Positions 1 through 11,361 of a stretch of DNA of 64,000 bases are shown here, in pieces. The DNA comes from Cryptomeria japonica (Eukaryota > Streptophyta > Pinopsida > Cupressales > Cupressaceae). The stretch lies in contig NC_081414.1 in NCBI RefSeq assembly GCF_030272615.1, positions 822,549,896 through 822,613,895 on the forward strand, in the 5' to 3' direction. Positions within the stretch are counted from its first letter, which is position 1, and every line of letters starts with the position of its first letter. The translations under genes were made by a program, and so were the position numbers. The notes beneath the pieces are model-generated. The model had not been told where the DNA came from. It saw only the letters and a list, made by a program, of their open reading frames with translations, and ran no database searches.

Positions 1-1134
1 GTTTGTATCTTCTGCACTGACTTCAATCAAGTGAAAGGTTGCTCTCAGGTATGACGTCTCCACAAGAGCCCGAGCCTCATGAATAACACACACAACACTT
101 AGAGTATCCAAACTGGTTCCTGTGGTTTCGATATTGTGCCAGGTGTATAGCTTGCACCAGGAATGATAAACACTGCTTTATTGGATAATTAATATTTCCA
201 GCCAGTCACGAATGGTGTTGCAAAGTAGAGACTATGTGTGAGAGGGAATCTACAAGGCCTTTCCTAGTTTTCGTACTTGCTCTGATAGCATCTTTTTTTC
301 TTAGATCAAATAGATAGCAATTAAACAAATTAACACAATGAACAAGGAGAACACCAAAAGTACCTTGGGAAAACCTTCCTCTTGAAGGTGAAAAACTTAG
401 CAACAAAATCTCTGAATATATTTATTAAATTTGAGTATATCTTTACAATCTCAATCCACTTCTTGAAGCTATATGAAAGAGACAATTCACGCAATGATTT
501 GAACGTTTTTAGGATTCACGGACTGTCGCGGGAATATCTTTGGTCTGCCACAAAATTTCTTCAGTCTGCCATAGTTTCCCACATAAGGTATTCTCTGTCA
601 AGGGATGTATATACTATGCCAAGGAATTCACTTGCTGAAGAATGAATTCACTTCCCATGGAATGGATTCGTTGAGCAGAGTATTCACTTTGTTGGAAGTA
701 TTCGCTTGCTTGTTGTGTGTGTTGAATCGGTGGTTATGAGTGGAGATTTGATCTCCCTGAAATACATCGCAAATGACCCTTCACCAAGGGTCGACTTTCT
801 CCTAAACAACACGTTACAATACATAGAGGTGGCAGACATCCAAGTCGACCATTCACAAGATAGTTGATTATAATTAATACAATATGCAAACCGCATATGA
901 TACTGTATGTTTCACATGAAGGTATATAACTTAGACCCATAATTGTCCAAGTCAGCCATGCAAGATATAAATCACATTTGTATAAACAAGTCAGCTTACA
1001 TAACAAGAATTTTATATTTTGATTTTGCACCTTTAAATTACTAAGGCTGATAGGCCAATTAGTCATTTATTTGGTAGATCAGCCTTAGAAGGAATTTGAT
1101 CTAGCTACAAACATCAACAAGGCATTAGAGATAT
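1..1134. other. LTR-like fragment, unclassified
   Basis: No gene is recognisable. Around 355-400 the sequence reads like the transcribed part of a plant LTR: a 'gggaaaaccttcctcttg' phrase followed by a short A-rich stretch, similar in style to the 'gggaaaaaccacggtgggg' phrases in the two Sirevirus LTRs at 19.6 and 27.1 kb. No matching second copy lies in the window and no TG...CA ends with a target duplication could be fixed. The short ORFs here show no domain. It may be the remains of an LTR belonging to the minus-strand copia relic at 2.2-3.1 kb, but that is inference. Confidence 0.25.
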
Positions 1135-2205
1135 TGATGAATTTGGATAGACATACTCTTGTCCTTGTCAATTGAACATTATGAACCATTTAAGAATCCC
1201 CAATCTCTCCTTACCATATACATCTATATAAACCATCAAATTGATGAACTATATGATTGTGATTCCAACTACTACATCAACTCCATCAACTATATGTTTT
1301 TTTTTTACTATATTTCATATTTTTATCTCCTATCAGATATCATATTACTATATTAAAACATTGGGGCATAATTTTACTAGTTTGTAAAGAACTATTTTTA
1401 TTTTCTAAGCTCAAACCAATTAATATATTTGGTTAGAATTTATATATTGAATGAAATTTTAGATGTTAAATCAACATAAAATTTATATATTAATATAAAA
1501 AATTAGTCATTAATATTGCCAAAAAAATGGTATTTAATGAAAAATATTGCCATCTAGTCAAAATTTTATTTTCATAAATAAAAAAATTGCATAGAATATT
1601 ATGCTTTATTGTATTGGATTATTCAAAATCTCTATATAATTTTCTTGAAAAGTCATTTAGATTGTACTTTGTTCCACACCACATATAAAAGCATTTAAAT
1701 GAAAAGAACTATATTGTGCGGCTCAACCTATTCTAGTATGAGTTCACATAATGTGACCAATAAATATATTTAAGGATCACTCAAAGATAAACCTAATTTA
1801 AGAGTATTCAAAGCTATAATGTTTTTCATTTAGGCACTTTAACAATCCATCAATTTATTTGTCACACAAGATTTATATTTTCAAATGTTTGATATGGGTA
1901 TAACAATTTGTTCTCTTCTTGGAACTTGATTTCTAAATAAGGCAACAATCTCTCCTTAATCATAAAGAAAATCCTAATGTTCTTCTAAGCACAACCAACA
2001 GGTTCAAGAAAAACTCTAAAGATAAAAGGAAATTATGTTCTCCATAGACAATACTATTAGATGATGAAGATATACTATTTATACCAAGACTGTATACTGA
2101 TGTCCAATCCACAAATAAAAAAAAACTTAATGATTTGCATATGAAGGTTCTAATTACTACTCTTTTATCAAAATAATCCAATCTAATGTTAAGCAGCATA
2201 GAGAC
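1135..2205 (+). repeat. Dispersed ~1 kb repeat, copy 1
   Basis: Aligns by eye along its length with 10310-11205 in the same orientation. Shared blocks include the 'aggcacttt/cattaatccatca' region near 1830, 'ataacaatttgttctcttctt' near 1900 and 'ctccatagacaatacta' near 2040. Copy 1 has about 170 bp (near 1530-1720) that copy 2 lacks. It is AT-rich and non-coding; the minus-strand ORF across 1960-2295 is chance reading through the repeat joined to a copia fragment. Similarity stops near 2205, where copia protease sequence begins on the minus strand. Confidence 0.7.
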
Positions 2206-2209
2206 TCTT

Positions 2210-3120
2210 GTCCTCCTACATGCACAACTAAAGAAAAAAACTTGTACACCCACATCATTTAGCAAATGAGGGATATGTAGGACACCATCAATCACTTCAC
2301 TTTGACACCAAGGAATCAGATCTTGACTTTTCCATGACCAAGAAATTTAAGGTAAGATTCATCACCTAGATAAACGTTTGCACTTTCAAATTCCTCATAC
2401 TTTAAAAACCATCCTCTATGAGATGCCATATGGAAAGAAGCTCCCGAATCTATTAACTACACATCGAACAAAATGTTTTTATCTTTTTTTCCTCCTCCTC
2501 ACACTCTTTTTAAAAATGACCAAATTTGTCATAGTTCCAACATTTCACCTTGGAATTTTTACTAAGAGACTTAGATCTTCCTAGAGACTTGGATTTACCC
2601 TTTGCTTCCTTCTTTCTTTTCTCCGTCATTCTACCATAAGAAATCAGGGTCTCCTTAACCATCTCAAAAGATTTCCTTCGCATTTATTTAGATAACAACA
2701 AAACAACCACATCCTCCATCTTAAAAGTGGTTGTTGTGCTTCTAATGGCCACAACAAGATGATCCCATGAGTTTAAGAAAGAACGTAATAGAAGCGAATG
2801 ACATGTCTCTTGTTAATATATGTTGACACTTAGAGAACTCAATTGGACAATTACCATATTAAATACAATCATGTGATTATTAATGGATTCTCATTTCTTT
2901 ATCCTTATAGAATACAAATTCTTTCTTAGGGTTAACTTATTTACTAATGATTTACCTTGATAAATATCACCGAGCTTCTTATAGAGCTCAACTACAGTCT
3001 TCTCTTCATTGACATTTAGGAGAACATAATTATCCAAATAGTGTCTTATCAAACCCTTATCTTTTTTATCTATCTCTATTATGATCGATGTGATTTCCAT
3101 TTCAAAGCAACAATAGTGTT
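2210..3120 (-). pseudogene. copia gag-protease relic
   Basis: Read on the minus strand, 3100 to 2890 encodes a gag segment of the UBN2 type (motif KLGDIYQGKSLVNKLTLRK). Near 2560-2500 comes a CCHC-like knuckle starting CWNYDKFGHF, and near 2450-2340 a protease start of the form IDSGASFHMASHR, the aspartic protease motif of copia polyproteins. A fragment IDGVLHIPHL follows near 2290. Stops and frameshifts break every module, and integrase, reverse transcriptase and RNase H are missing. The relic abuts repeat copy 1 at ~2205, so it was truncated by rearrangement or insertion. It is a dead fragment of a Ty1/copia element; lineage not determined. Confidence 0.75.
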
Positions 3121-3306
3121 GTAAAATTATCCTCTATAAAGTTCCCACTGAAAGTAGATCAACACAAAAACCCCTTGTACCCATCAACAATAAAAATTTT
3201 TGCCTAAAAATGGGGTATCATGCCCTTTCCTTATGCACCTAGATGCCCTTTTTCAACCCTCTATTTGAACCTATGCATTCTCTCCTACCTAGTTAAGACT
3301 ACCTTA

Positions 3307-3324
3307 CCCCCCCCCCCCCCCCCC
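3307..3324. repeat. Poly-C run, 18 nt
   Basis: Uninterrupted C tract. Similar G/C runs occur in the LTRs of this window, but this one is not inside a recognised LTR. Its length in the assembly may be unreliable. Confidence 0.9.
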
Positions 3325-3339
3325 GGTCCATTTTTGGTG

Positions 3340-3990
3340 CAACTCATCCTATGAAGCAATTGGTAATGCATTGGGTCAATTCATCAAGGTGGACCCAAAT
3401 GATAATTTACTCACCCACACCTCCTACATTAGGTTTTGGGTAGATTTGGACCTTTCCAAACCACTCACTACTAAGAACTTCTTGAGGGGGGGTGAGATTC
3501 CTTGGAGGATAGATTTTTGAACTATTTGGGGATTACTTTTTGGTGCTCATGCTATTTTGTTATAGGACATATGGCGTCTTCTTGCTCCTATAGGTTCTCA
3601 TCAGAATTCTTTTCTAACCTATTGGAAGTATGCTAACTGCATCCATCACACAATTTTTCCAAGTGATTATAATTATGGATTAGAGTCCTTGATAGATTTA
3701 ATGTCTCCTACGAATTTACCTATCTTGGTGGCCAGGGCCTCTATTCTCGATTCCTCTTTGGTGGCTATGTTTTCTTGTCTCTCTTTCTCTAGACTCATCC
3801 CATTTGTTGTTCCTAATTCCCTTTCTCTAGACTATCAAAATTCTCTCTAAACTTGATGGCTCATCTAGGTGACTCATCTACTATCTCATATGATTCCTCC
3901 AGCACTGCTCTATATGCTTCTTTTGGAAAAGATGCCTCCTCATGGTGTGTTGTCGATCACAATAAGAAGACCCAATATTTTATTATTAAA
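3340..3990 (+). pseudogene. DUF4283 / ORF1-like relic
   Basis: Plus-strand translation near 3352-3480 gives an EAIGNALGQFIKVD segment followed by VDLDLSKPL, the characteristic end of the plant DUF4283 domain, which is found in ORF1-like proteins linked to LINEs. Near 3515-3590 a degenerate zinc knuckle (GHMASSC) follows after frameshifts. About 130 codons of low-complexity spacer run to 3990, where the gypsy element inserted at AATAC. The host frame seems to resume at 8542. It is a decayed retroposon protein; the N-terminal half of DUF4283 was not found. Confidence 0.65.
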
Positions 3991-3995
3991 AATAC

Positions 3996-4670
3996 TGATG
4001 CAGGAGCATCCCTGATTCATAGCAATCTTGCATCAACCAAAAATATTTTCCATTCTATTTTGCTTTCTGTTTGCAATTTCAACATTTCTTTATGTGTCTT
4101 GGTTTTGGCTCACCGGATCCTATGGAGTTGGATTCTACTTGAAGACTTGATAAAATTAATTATTTCCAAACCACATCACATTTGGTTAATTTTCTACTAA
4201 GGTATTGCTATCAGTTTCCATGACAGTTTCCTGTTACCGGTTGCTTGGACCTATTTTGGTGATCTACCAAAATCCCTTCCGAAGCTTGCAAAACCTTGGG
4301 CATTGATTCCAACGTTCCTTGGCATGTGGTCAACCTTTTTCTGTGATCTACACCTCATCCTTTAGATTTTTTGGAGGAATCTCTTGGCGGAGGCTAACCT
4401 TGTTGGTTTTACACGTTAGGTCTTGTTCTTTGGGTTTTGATCCCTTTTTCGGTCAACTGGATCCTCTTGGGTCATATAAATCATTGTATTGAGCATCAAA
4501 ATGTAACAATCGAACAATCAGATAGCTAGACTGAGCATAGAAGATAGATCTTAGGATTGAATGTCCCAATTGTGACCTATTTTTTACCTTGAGCATGTTT
4601 TAGCAAGCCTATCAGCTGGTTTCTGTAACTCGGTTGTTACCAATTGATTGTAATCAGGTTTCAGAAAATA
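3996..4670 (+). repeat. 5' LTR of chromovirus, 3'-truncated
   Basis: Matches 7725-8405 of the 3' LTR almost throughout (for example 'tcatagcaatcttgca', 'aatcattgtattgagcat', 'gcttgtg..ccttgg'). Similarity ends near 4672 after an 'aaataaa' stretch. The last ~130 bp present in the 3' LTR, together with any PBS, are missing, so a deletion joins the LTR directly to gag leader sequence. Confidence 0.88.
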
Positions 4671-4749
4671 AAGTAGGATGGAAAACTATGGATCTGACCT
4701 GTAGTTGTAGAGGACTGGCATAAACGATGGTGTGAAGTGGAACTATGAA

Positions 4750-5837
4750 TGGTGGAGCAGGTGGGAATGTAGACCTTACTATGTTGAAAATATTGTGAGG
4801 GATTGTAGCCTAGTTGGAAGTCGTGCAAACAACCCAGAGAAGATACCGACATATTGAAGATGTAAGTGAAGATGAAGAAGAAGAAGCCTCGACAGAACAA
4901 GTAAACCCACCAGCGATTGATCTAGATGAGGAAAGGTTTTTGAGGGTTTTGAGTAGGGTGAATACTAAACCTCATTTTACCCCACCAAAATATGATTAGA
5001 AGGTGGATTCATATGAATTGATGTACTGGATCTTGGAGATGGAGAATTATTTTGATTTTGAAAATACTACAAAAGAAAGGAAAGTGAAATATGCCTAGAC
5101 CCAGTTGAAATGTCATGCATCTCTTTGGTGGGAACATTTGCAAGTTGATAGATAGAGAAGAGGTAAAGATAAGATTAAGGCATGGGATCAGATGATTGCT
5201 AAGTTGAAGTCAAAATTTATGACAACTGATTATCAAGTCAATCTATTTTGGAAGTTGCAGAATTTGAGACAGAAGGAATCTAGTGTGAAGGAATACACTG
5301 AAGCATTTTACAAGTTGAACATCAAATCCAAACATGTTGATGATGAAGTTAAACAAATTTCAAGATATTTGAATGGATTGCGGGTGTCTATGCAAGATAA
5401 ACTTAGTTTGATAAAATTGGAGAGTGTTGAAGAGGCTTACCAGTATGCCCTAAAGGAAAAAGAGAAGATAAACAAAAGACATGAGCAGAGGTAGAGAGCC
5501 AGAGGTGGAAGGTTTACCCAAGGAAGATTTCAAGGAAGAAGAGGATATACTAGAGCTAAAGGAACCTATAGAGTCAGAACAAAGATAAGGAAGTGAACAA
5601 AGAAGGTAACACATATTGGAAAGATGATAGAAATTTCTACCAAAGGAGAGAACCAGATGTCTACCAGAATGAGAATTTTGGAAGACCAGACAAGAGAACA
5701 TTTAGAGGAACTTGCTATAAGTATGGAGGAGAAGGACATCATACTTTCGATTGTAAGAAGACAAAGAATACCAAAAGAGAAGAAGTGGTAGAAGAAAACC
5801 CCACTAGATTAGACAATAAACTAAAGATGGAGAACTG
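4750..5837 (+). pseudogene. gypsy gag relic with knuckle
   Basis: Gag forms the virus-like particle and binds element RNA. The retrotransposon gag domain is readable from about 5000 to 5490: LKCHASLWWEHL, then SSVKEYTEAFYKLNI and a QYALKEKEKI helix. It follows an acidic leader (EDEEEEAST) near 4870. A nucleocapsid-type knuckle appears near 5713-5755 as CYKYGGEGHHTFDC; the second cysteine of the usual CxxC is tyrosine, so metal binding is probably lost. In-frame stops at about 4998, 5097, 5151, 5492 and 5586 break it. It runs straight into the protease frame. Confidence 0.85.
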
Positions 5838-6251
5838 TTGATGATGAGGAGAGCTTTGTGTCATACTGAGAGAGATGAAGAGACCTTGCAGAGGAAGAAT
5901 TTGTTCAAGACCAAATGTAAGGTATCCGGTAAGTGTTGTAAAATTGTTATTGATAGTGGTAGTTTAGATAATCTTGTTCCAAAAGAGATGGTGAATAAGG
6001 TGAATTTGGAGAGATTAAAACACCCTAAAGCTTATCAAATATCATGGATTCATGATAAACATAAGTTGTTAGTAAGTGAGCAATGTTTGGTGAAATTAAA
6101 AATTGGGAATTATCATGATGAAGTCTTGTGTGATATTATGCCTATGAGTATTTGTCATCTTTTGTTGGGTAGAACTTGGCAATTTGATAGACAGGTAGTA
6201 CATGATGGGAGGAAGAATGCATACACTATTGTGGCCAATAGGATGAAGTAA
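5838..6251 (+). pseudogene. gypsy aspartic protease
   Basis: This 137-codon open stretch carries the retropepsin catalytic motif IDSGSLDNLV near 5948-5978 and the C-terminal LLLGRTWQFD motif near 6160-6190, both standard for Ty3/gypsy proteases. The protease would cut the gag-pol polyprotein. This is the best preserved module of the element and the catalytic Asp-Ser-Gly is intact. It is followed after one stop codon by the linker to reverse transcriptase. Confidence 0.85.
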
Positions 6252-6254
6252 ACC

Positions 6255-6935
6255 TTGTTTCCCTTGAAGGAACCTTTGAAGAATGAAGTTTGTGTGAATG
6301 CTAGAATCTGTTTGGTAGATGGAAGGAAATTCATGGATGGATTGGGACATGATAATGTGTGTTTTGCCTTAATTCCTAGAAAGATTGAGTATCTGGAGCC
6401 TAAAGAGGCACAACGGGAAGAGATAAAAGATTTGATGACAGAATATGAAGACATAATTTCATATAATGTACCTGATATATTGCCACCTATGAGAAGTATC
6501 AGTCATTGCATGCACTTGGTTCCTAGAGCTATTTTGCCTAACAAAACTGCACACTAGATGACACTGACAGAGAATGAAGAAATGAATAGATAGCTTCAGA
6601 GGCTATTGAAGAAAGGATTGATCAGGGAAAGTATGAGCCCTTATGGAGTACCAATAGTATGAGCACCTAAGAAGAATGGAGAGTGGAGAATGTGTACTGA
6701 TTCCAGAGCAATAAACAAGATCACAATGAAATACTAGTTTCCTTTGTCTAGGATGGATGACATAATGGACTGTTTGAGTGGAGCCAAATAATTTACAAAG
6801 ATAGATTTGAAGAGTGGATATCATCAGATTAGGATCAGAGAAGGAGATGAGTGGAAGACAATATTTAAGACAAATGAAGGACTATATGAATGGTTGGTGA
6901 TGCCTTTTGGGTTAACTAATGCACTGAGTAAGAAT
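6255..6935 (+). pseudogene. gypsy reverse transcriptase, 5' half
   Basis: Linker sequence leads into the fingers of reverse transcriptase: ESMSPYGVPI near 6630, KKNGEWRMCTDSRAIN near 6672-6720, then [15 protein letters not shown] near 6795-6838 (first catalytic Asp present) and VMPFGLTNA near 6897-6924. Immediately after LTNA the frame continues as integrase ([10 protein letters not shown]), so the YxDD active-site block, thumb and RNase H were removed by an in-frame deletion. Stops occur at about 6556, 6589, 6733 and 6790. The product cannot polymerise DNA. Confidence 0.88.
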
Positions 6936-7470
6936 GATTCTATATTTATGGTAGTGGATATATTCTCGAAGATGGCTCATTTCATACCTTGTAAGAATAT
7001 ATCAGATGCATTACATGTAGCAAAACTATTTTTCAAGGAAGCAGTGAGATTGCATGGATTACATAAGAGCATAGTTTCAGACATAGACACTAAGTTTGTT
7101 GGCATATAAGAGTTAAGAGATATTAGTAGTGAAGACTAGAGAAGTTCATAAGCAGAAGATTTTGCAGATCACATGGTAGGCTTGCATACTCAGGTTAAGA
7201 AGCATTTGGAGAACATTAACAAAAAGTATAAGGAGAAGGAAGATGAGAAGAGGAGACATAAGGAATTTGAAGTTGGTGATGAAGTGATGGTATATCTAAG
7301 AAAAGAAAGATTCCCAGTTGGAACTTATAACAAATTATAGATGAGAAGTTTGGACCTTGCAGGATTTTGAGGAAGTTCAGTTTCGGGATTGCATATGAAG
7401 TGGAGTTACCAAATAGTGTGAGTATTTCACCTATGTTTAACATTGCAAATCTTCTTGAGTATCCTGAACT
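6936..7470 (+). pseudogene. gypsy integrase fragments
   Basis: Two parts. From 6936 to 7107 is the first catalytic block ([15 protein letters not shown] ... SDIDTKF), which holds the first two acidic positions of the D,D-35-E triad. A second deletion then joins to 7150-7470, which starts ADHMVGLHTQVKKHLE and contains the GPY/F-like C-terminal module (KFGPCRIL, then ANLLEYPE near 7450). The third acidic residue lies in the deleted part, so the enzyme is inactive. Confidence 0.82.
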
Positions 7471-7519
7471 AGAATTCAATAAGGACAATGTTGCAAACTT
7501 GGAGAAATAGTTTCCTCAG

Positions 7520-7692
7520 AAGGAACCGAATCAAGTTGAAGAAATTTTGGATAGTAGGATTGGTCGTAGTACCCAGAGTAGTCAGTATAAGGAGTATCTT
7601 GTGAATTGGAAGGACAGACCAATTGAAGATTCATCTTGGATTTCTCAGAAAGAGGTAGATTGCCTTGGTTTTCTTTTCACCCCAACAAAGTG
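7520..7692 (+). pseudogene. Chromodomain of chromovirus integrase
   Basis: Near 7530-7665 the translation reads VEEILDSRIG, then YKEYLVNWKDRPIEDSSW and ISQKEV, which is the chromodomain fold used by chromoviruses to target integration to particular histone marks. The expected aromatic cage residues are only partly present (YLVNWK and W kept). It ends shortly before the 3' LTR. Confidence 0.85.
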
Positions 7693-7724
7693 AGAGAATC
7701 ACTTTTTCAATAACCCCAAGTGTT

Positions 7725-8536
7725 TGTTGCATGAGAATCCCCGGTTCATAGCAATCTTGCAACAACCAAAAATATTTCTGTTTCTATTTTTCTTTTTGTT
7801 TGTAGTTTTAACATTTCTTTTTGTGTGTCTCAGTTTTGGCTCACCAGATTCTATGGAGTTAGATTCTACTTGAAGACTTGATCATCTTTGTTATATCCAG
7901 ACCACATCATATTTGGATTATTTTTTGGCAAGTTATCACTATTGGTTTCCAGGACAGTTTCCTGTTACCGGTTGATAGTTTCTTGTTACCAGTTGCCTAG
8001 ACCCATTTTGGTGATCTACCAGAACCCCTTCTAAAGCTTGTGGAGCCTTGGGGATTGATTTCAATGTTCCTTGGCGTGTGGCCGACGTTTTCCCGTGATC
8101 TACACTTCATCCTTTGGATTTTCTGAAGGAATCTCTTCACGGAGGTCGACCCTGTTGGTTTTACATGTTAGGTCTTGTTCTTCGGGTTTTGATCCCTTTT
8201 TGGGCTGGCTGGATCCTTTTGTATCGTATAAATCATTGTATTGAGCATTATAATGTAACAATCAAACAATCAGATAGCTAGACTAAGCGTAGAAGATAGA
8301 TCTTAAGATTGAAGGTCCCAATTGTGACCTATTCTATACTTTGAGCATGTCTTAGTAGGCCTGTGAGCCTATTTCTATAACCCGGTTATTACTAGTTGAT
8401 TATAATCAGTTTTCATGAAATAAATAAGTCTGTTTTCCATTGCCTTCATCATATCTTTGTGTTTCCGTTGTGTTTACTCTTGTTGACCAGTTTGAATTGA
8501 TCTCTTTGAGGTTCCTCCTCACCGATGAGTGCTTCA
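7725..8536 (+). repeat. 3' LTR of chromovirus
   Basis: Complete LTR, 812 bp, TGTTGCATG at the start and GCTTCA at the end, followed by the target duplication AATAC. It contains an 'aatcattgtattgagca' stretch and an 'aaataaa' polyadenylation-like site near 8420. It aligns with 3996-4670 and supplies the ~130 bp that the 5' copy has lost. Confidence 0.9.
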
Positions 8537-8541
8537 AATAC

Positions 8542-10309
8542 TCAAGTTGTTCCATTGTTCCCACTATTGAGTCCCAACTTTGATTTTTAGTTAGCCAATA
8601 ATTTCTTTCTATTTGTTTGTTTGAGTTGAAACTATCCCTCTATTTGCAATTATCCTTTGAATGGAGATAGCTTTGCTATTTCTTGAATGGTTGTCCTATT
8701 CATCTTGTAGTTATACCTTCCTAGATAATATTAAACCTATCATACAAAATATGATAAGAAGACACAAATTTATATAGCTTAATGCAAGTGGAATGTGCCT
8801 ATGGTTTCCAAAACTAATTCACACATTCAAATGGTAAGTGGTGTAAGGAATAACAAGTTGCCATTTCCATGACATGTTGCACATAAAAACTTTCCAAACT
8901 CACCCATAATAGTCATCATGCCTATGTAACACCTACCTCACAACACTTGTTAGTAGTGAACTCAACCATAAATACCAAATGCCAAACAATAACTCTTCAT
9001 GACTCTTCCATTGAGCTAGAAATCATCATAGTAATTAAAAGAAACTATGAAAGTCCCAACATAGCAACCTATGACACTAGTCTCCAAATATTTAGGACTT
9101 CTAATGTTGATAAAATAAATAATTAAATTATAAACATATTAGGACTATAAGGTTTAGACACCTTAACGCCAAAAAAAATTTGGTGAAAAAAGACATGAAA
9201 TAATTTTTGTTCATTCAAGTGTATTTATATAGTTACTTTATCAAAATAAATGTCTTAGCTTAAATGATATTAGAAAGAGGGGATCTCAAGCTCATTCAAA
9301 ATGTGTTTTCTATGGACTCAATGAGGAAAGTATGTGTCACTTTTTCTTTTAATGCCTCAAATTTTAAGGTTTGTGGAGGCTATAATGGTATATTTAGAAT
9401 CAACCACTTATTTATCCCACTTCGAATTTTTGGGGGGTTTGTTTAGCTCATCTCACTTTTGCCTCTATCATGTTGGTTGTTTGGGATATTGGTCTTGTAT
9501 TTATCTTTTAGCCAATTCGGTTGGAAATGAATAATCAGATATTCCAAATATAATAAAGTCTCATTAGGTATGTTGGGCAAAATATTTTAGACTCAATAAA
9601 AGAAATTTTAGTAGCAAAGTATTCTTTGATCAAGTCATTAAATTGCCTTTACATATTAATTATTAATATGTAGATTTCGATAATTTAAATGGATTGGTTC
9701 TTGCTATTTTTTTGAATTAATAAGAAGGAATTCCTCCCCCTCTATAAATTTCCCCCTTTTTGTGCCCATTGAATGCTAATAAGTATGAAGTTTGTTTGAA
9801 CAATTAGATCTCCATATCCCTCCTAGAGGAGAGTTAGACTCGCTCATTTGGATGGAGGTGATTTGTAGTTAGTTTTGTTTTATCTATTATGTTGTTATCA
9901 TTATCTATGCATTTAGTTGAATTGATATTGCATTCCCAATAAATTATTGCATATACCTATTGCTATCCATTCCTTGCAATTAACACTATAGTGTTGTGAA
10001 TGCCCTTTTTGTTAAAGTCTACAAACTATCTCATATTCATCAAAAGATTAAAAAAAGCATATTTAATCTTTTTTAATGCTTTATGTTATCAAGTTTATGA
10101 TTTCATGTGTGGAAGAATAGGCATGTGTCTAGAATAGTATAGATTATGCGTGTGTTAAATTAGTTGTTTGATTTTAATTCTTGCAAGTATGATAGTATAA
10201 TCTTTTGAGTTACATGCAATTTACATTTTGCAATGGTGAAAAAGAATTAGATTTAATTTATGTAAGAGTAGCATAAGATTTCATGATTTGACAACATTAG
10301 GTCTTACAT
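8542..10309. other. AT-rich stretch, no gene seen
   Basis: The first ~100 bp probably continue the DUF4283-relic host sequence that the chromovirus split. The rest shows no domain, tandem repeat or LTR end that I can support. Short ORFs at 9264-9534 overlap in two frames and have no recognisable motif. Confidence 0.5.
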
Positions 10310-11205
10310 AAATAATTTGATTTAAATAGACACATGTCTATCCTTGTTGACTGAACATTAAAAATCATTTAAGGACCCCCAACCTCTTCTTATTGCAAAT
10401 AGCTATAGAAACCACTAGATTGATGAAATAAAAGATTGATATTTTGACAAATGCATTGACCCATCACCTATATGTTCCCATTGGACTATTTTTAACATTT
10501 TTATCTCCTATTGGCATATCACACCATTATATTAAAAATGTTGGACCCCAATTTCCCTAGTTTATCAAGGGGTATTTTTATTTTCTATACTCACCTCATT
10601 GAACAACATCTTTGTTTAAATATTATATATTCATAAAAAATTTAGATTTTAAATCAACATAAAAGTTATATATTAGCATTAAAAGTTTACTCATTGAGAT
10701 ACAAAAAACCTTAACTAGATTGTGTGACTTGCCTTAGTCTAGGACTAGTTCACATGATGTGACCAATCAATTTAGGGTTCACTTAAAGACATACCTAATT
10801 TAAGAGCATAAAAAGCAATATAAATTTTTACATTTAGGCACTTCATTAATCCATCATTTTGCATGTCACATAAGATTTATATTTTTAATACTTTTTTTAT
10901 GTGTATATAACAATTTGTTCTCTTCTTGAAATTTGGTTTCTATTAACAAAAGACAAGGGTTTGTCCTTCATCTTAAAGAAAATCCTTATGCACTTTTGTG
11001 CACAACCAATATCTACACGATGAACAGTAAAGATAAAAAAGCATTGCATTCTCCATAGACAATACTAATATATGATGATGATGTACTATTTAGACTAGAA
11101 TATATAATGCACCCCAATCCATAACAACAAAAACTTAATGATATTCATGTGATGGTTCCAATTTTACTACTCTTTTATCACAATAAACCAATCCAATGTT
11201 AAGCT
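10310..11205 (+). repeat. Dispersed ~1 kb repeat, copy 2
   Basis: Same orientation as 1135-2205, with matching blocks in the same order (for example 'tttttatctcctatyrg', 'gtcacayaagatttatatttt', 'ctccatagacaatacta'). It lacks about 170 bp of copy 1. Flanks differ on both sides, so both copies are insertions of one family or pieces of one larger non-coding element. Confidence 0.7.
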
Positions 11206-11361
11206 TCTACCAACAAAATCAATTAGTTTAACCACCCAATCTTTTTCATTTATTTAAATTATAATAAATAAATAAATCTATTCATAATAACTTTGTTCAT
11301 TTCATCAATATAATCAATTTTTGAAATGAATCAGTAACATCAAAACAGAATTTAACCATGC

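Larger units (their letters stand above)
3996..8536 (+). mobile_element. Internally deleted gypsy chromovirus
   Basis: The two LTRs have TG starts at 3996 and 7725 and the 3' LTR ends in CA at 8536. A perfect 5-bp target duplication AATAC lies at 3991-3995 and 8537-8541. Inside, in order, are gag, protease, a reverse transcriptase cut off after its PFGLTNA motif, an integrase piece, the GPY/F-like module and a chromodomain. The chromodomain places it among the Ty3/gypsy chromoviruses. Several deletions removed the end of the 5' LTR with the PBS, the YxDD block, RNase H and most of the integrase core. Many in-frame stops show it is old and cannot encode its own transposition. Confidence 0.92.

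Noticed and set aside
1135-11205. The two ~1 kb repeats as LTRs of one minus-strand copia element
   Set aside because: No PBS beside copy 2, no PPT beside copy 1 and no target duplication were found; left as dispersed repeats.
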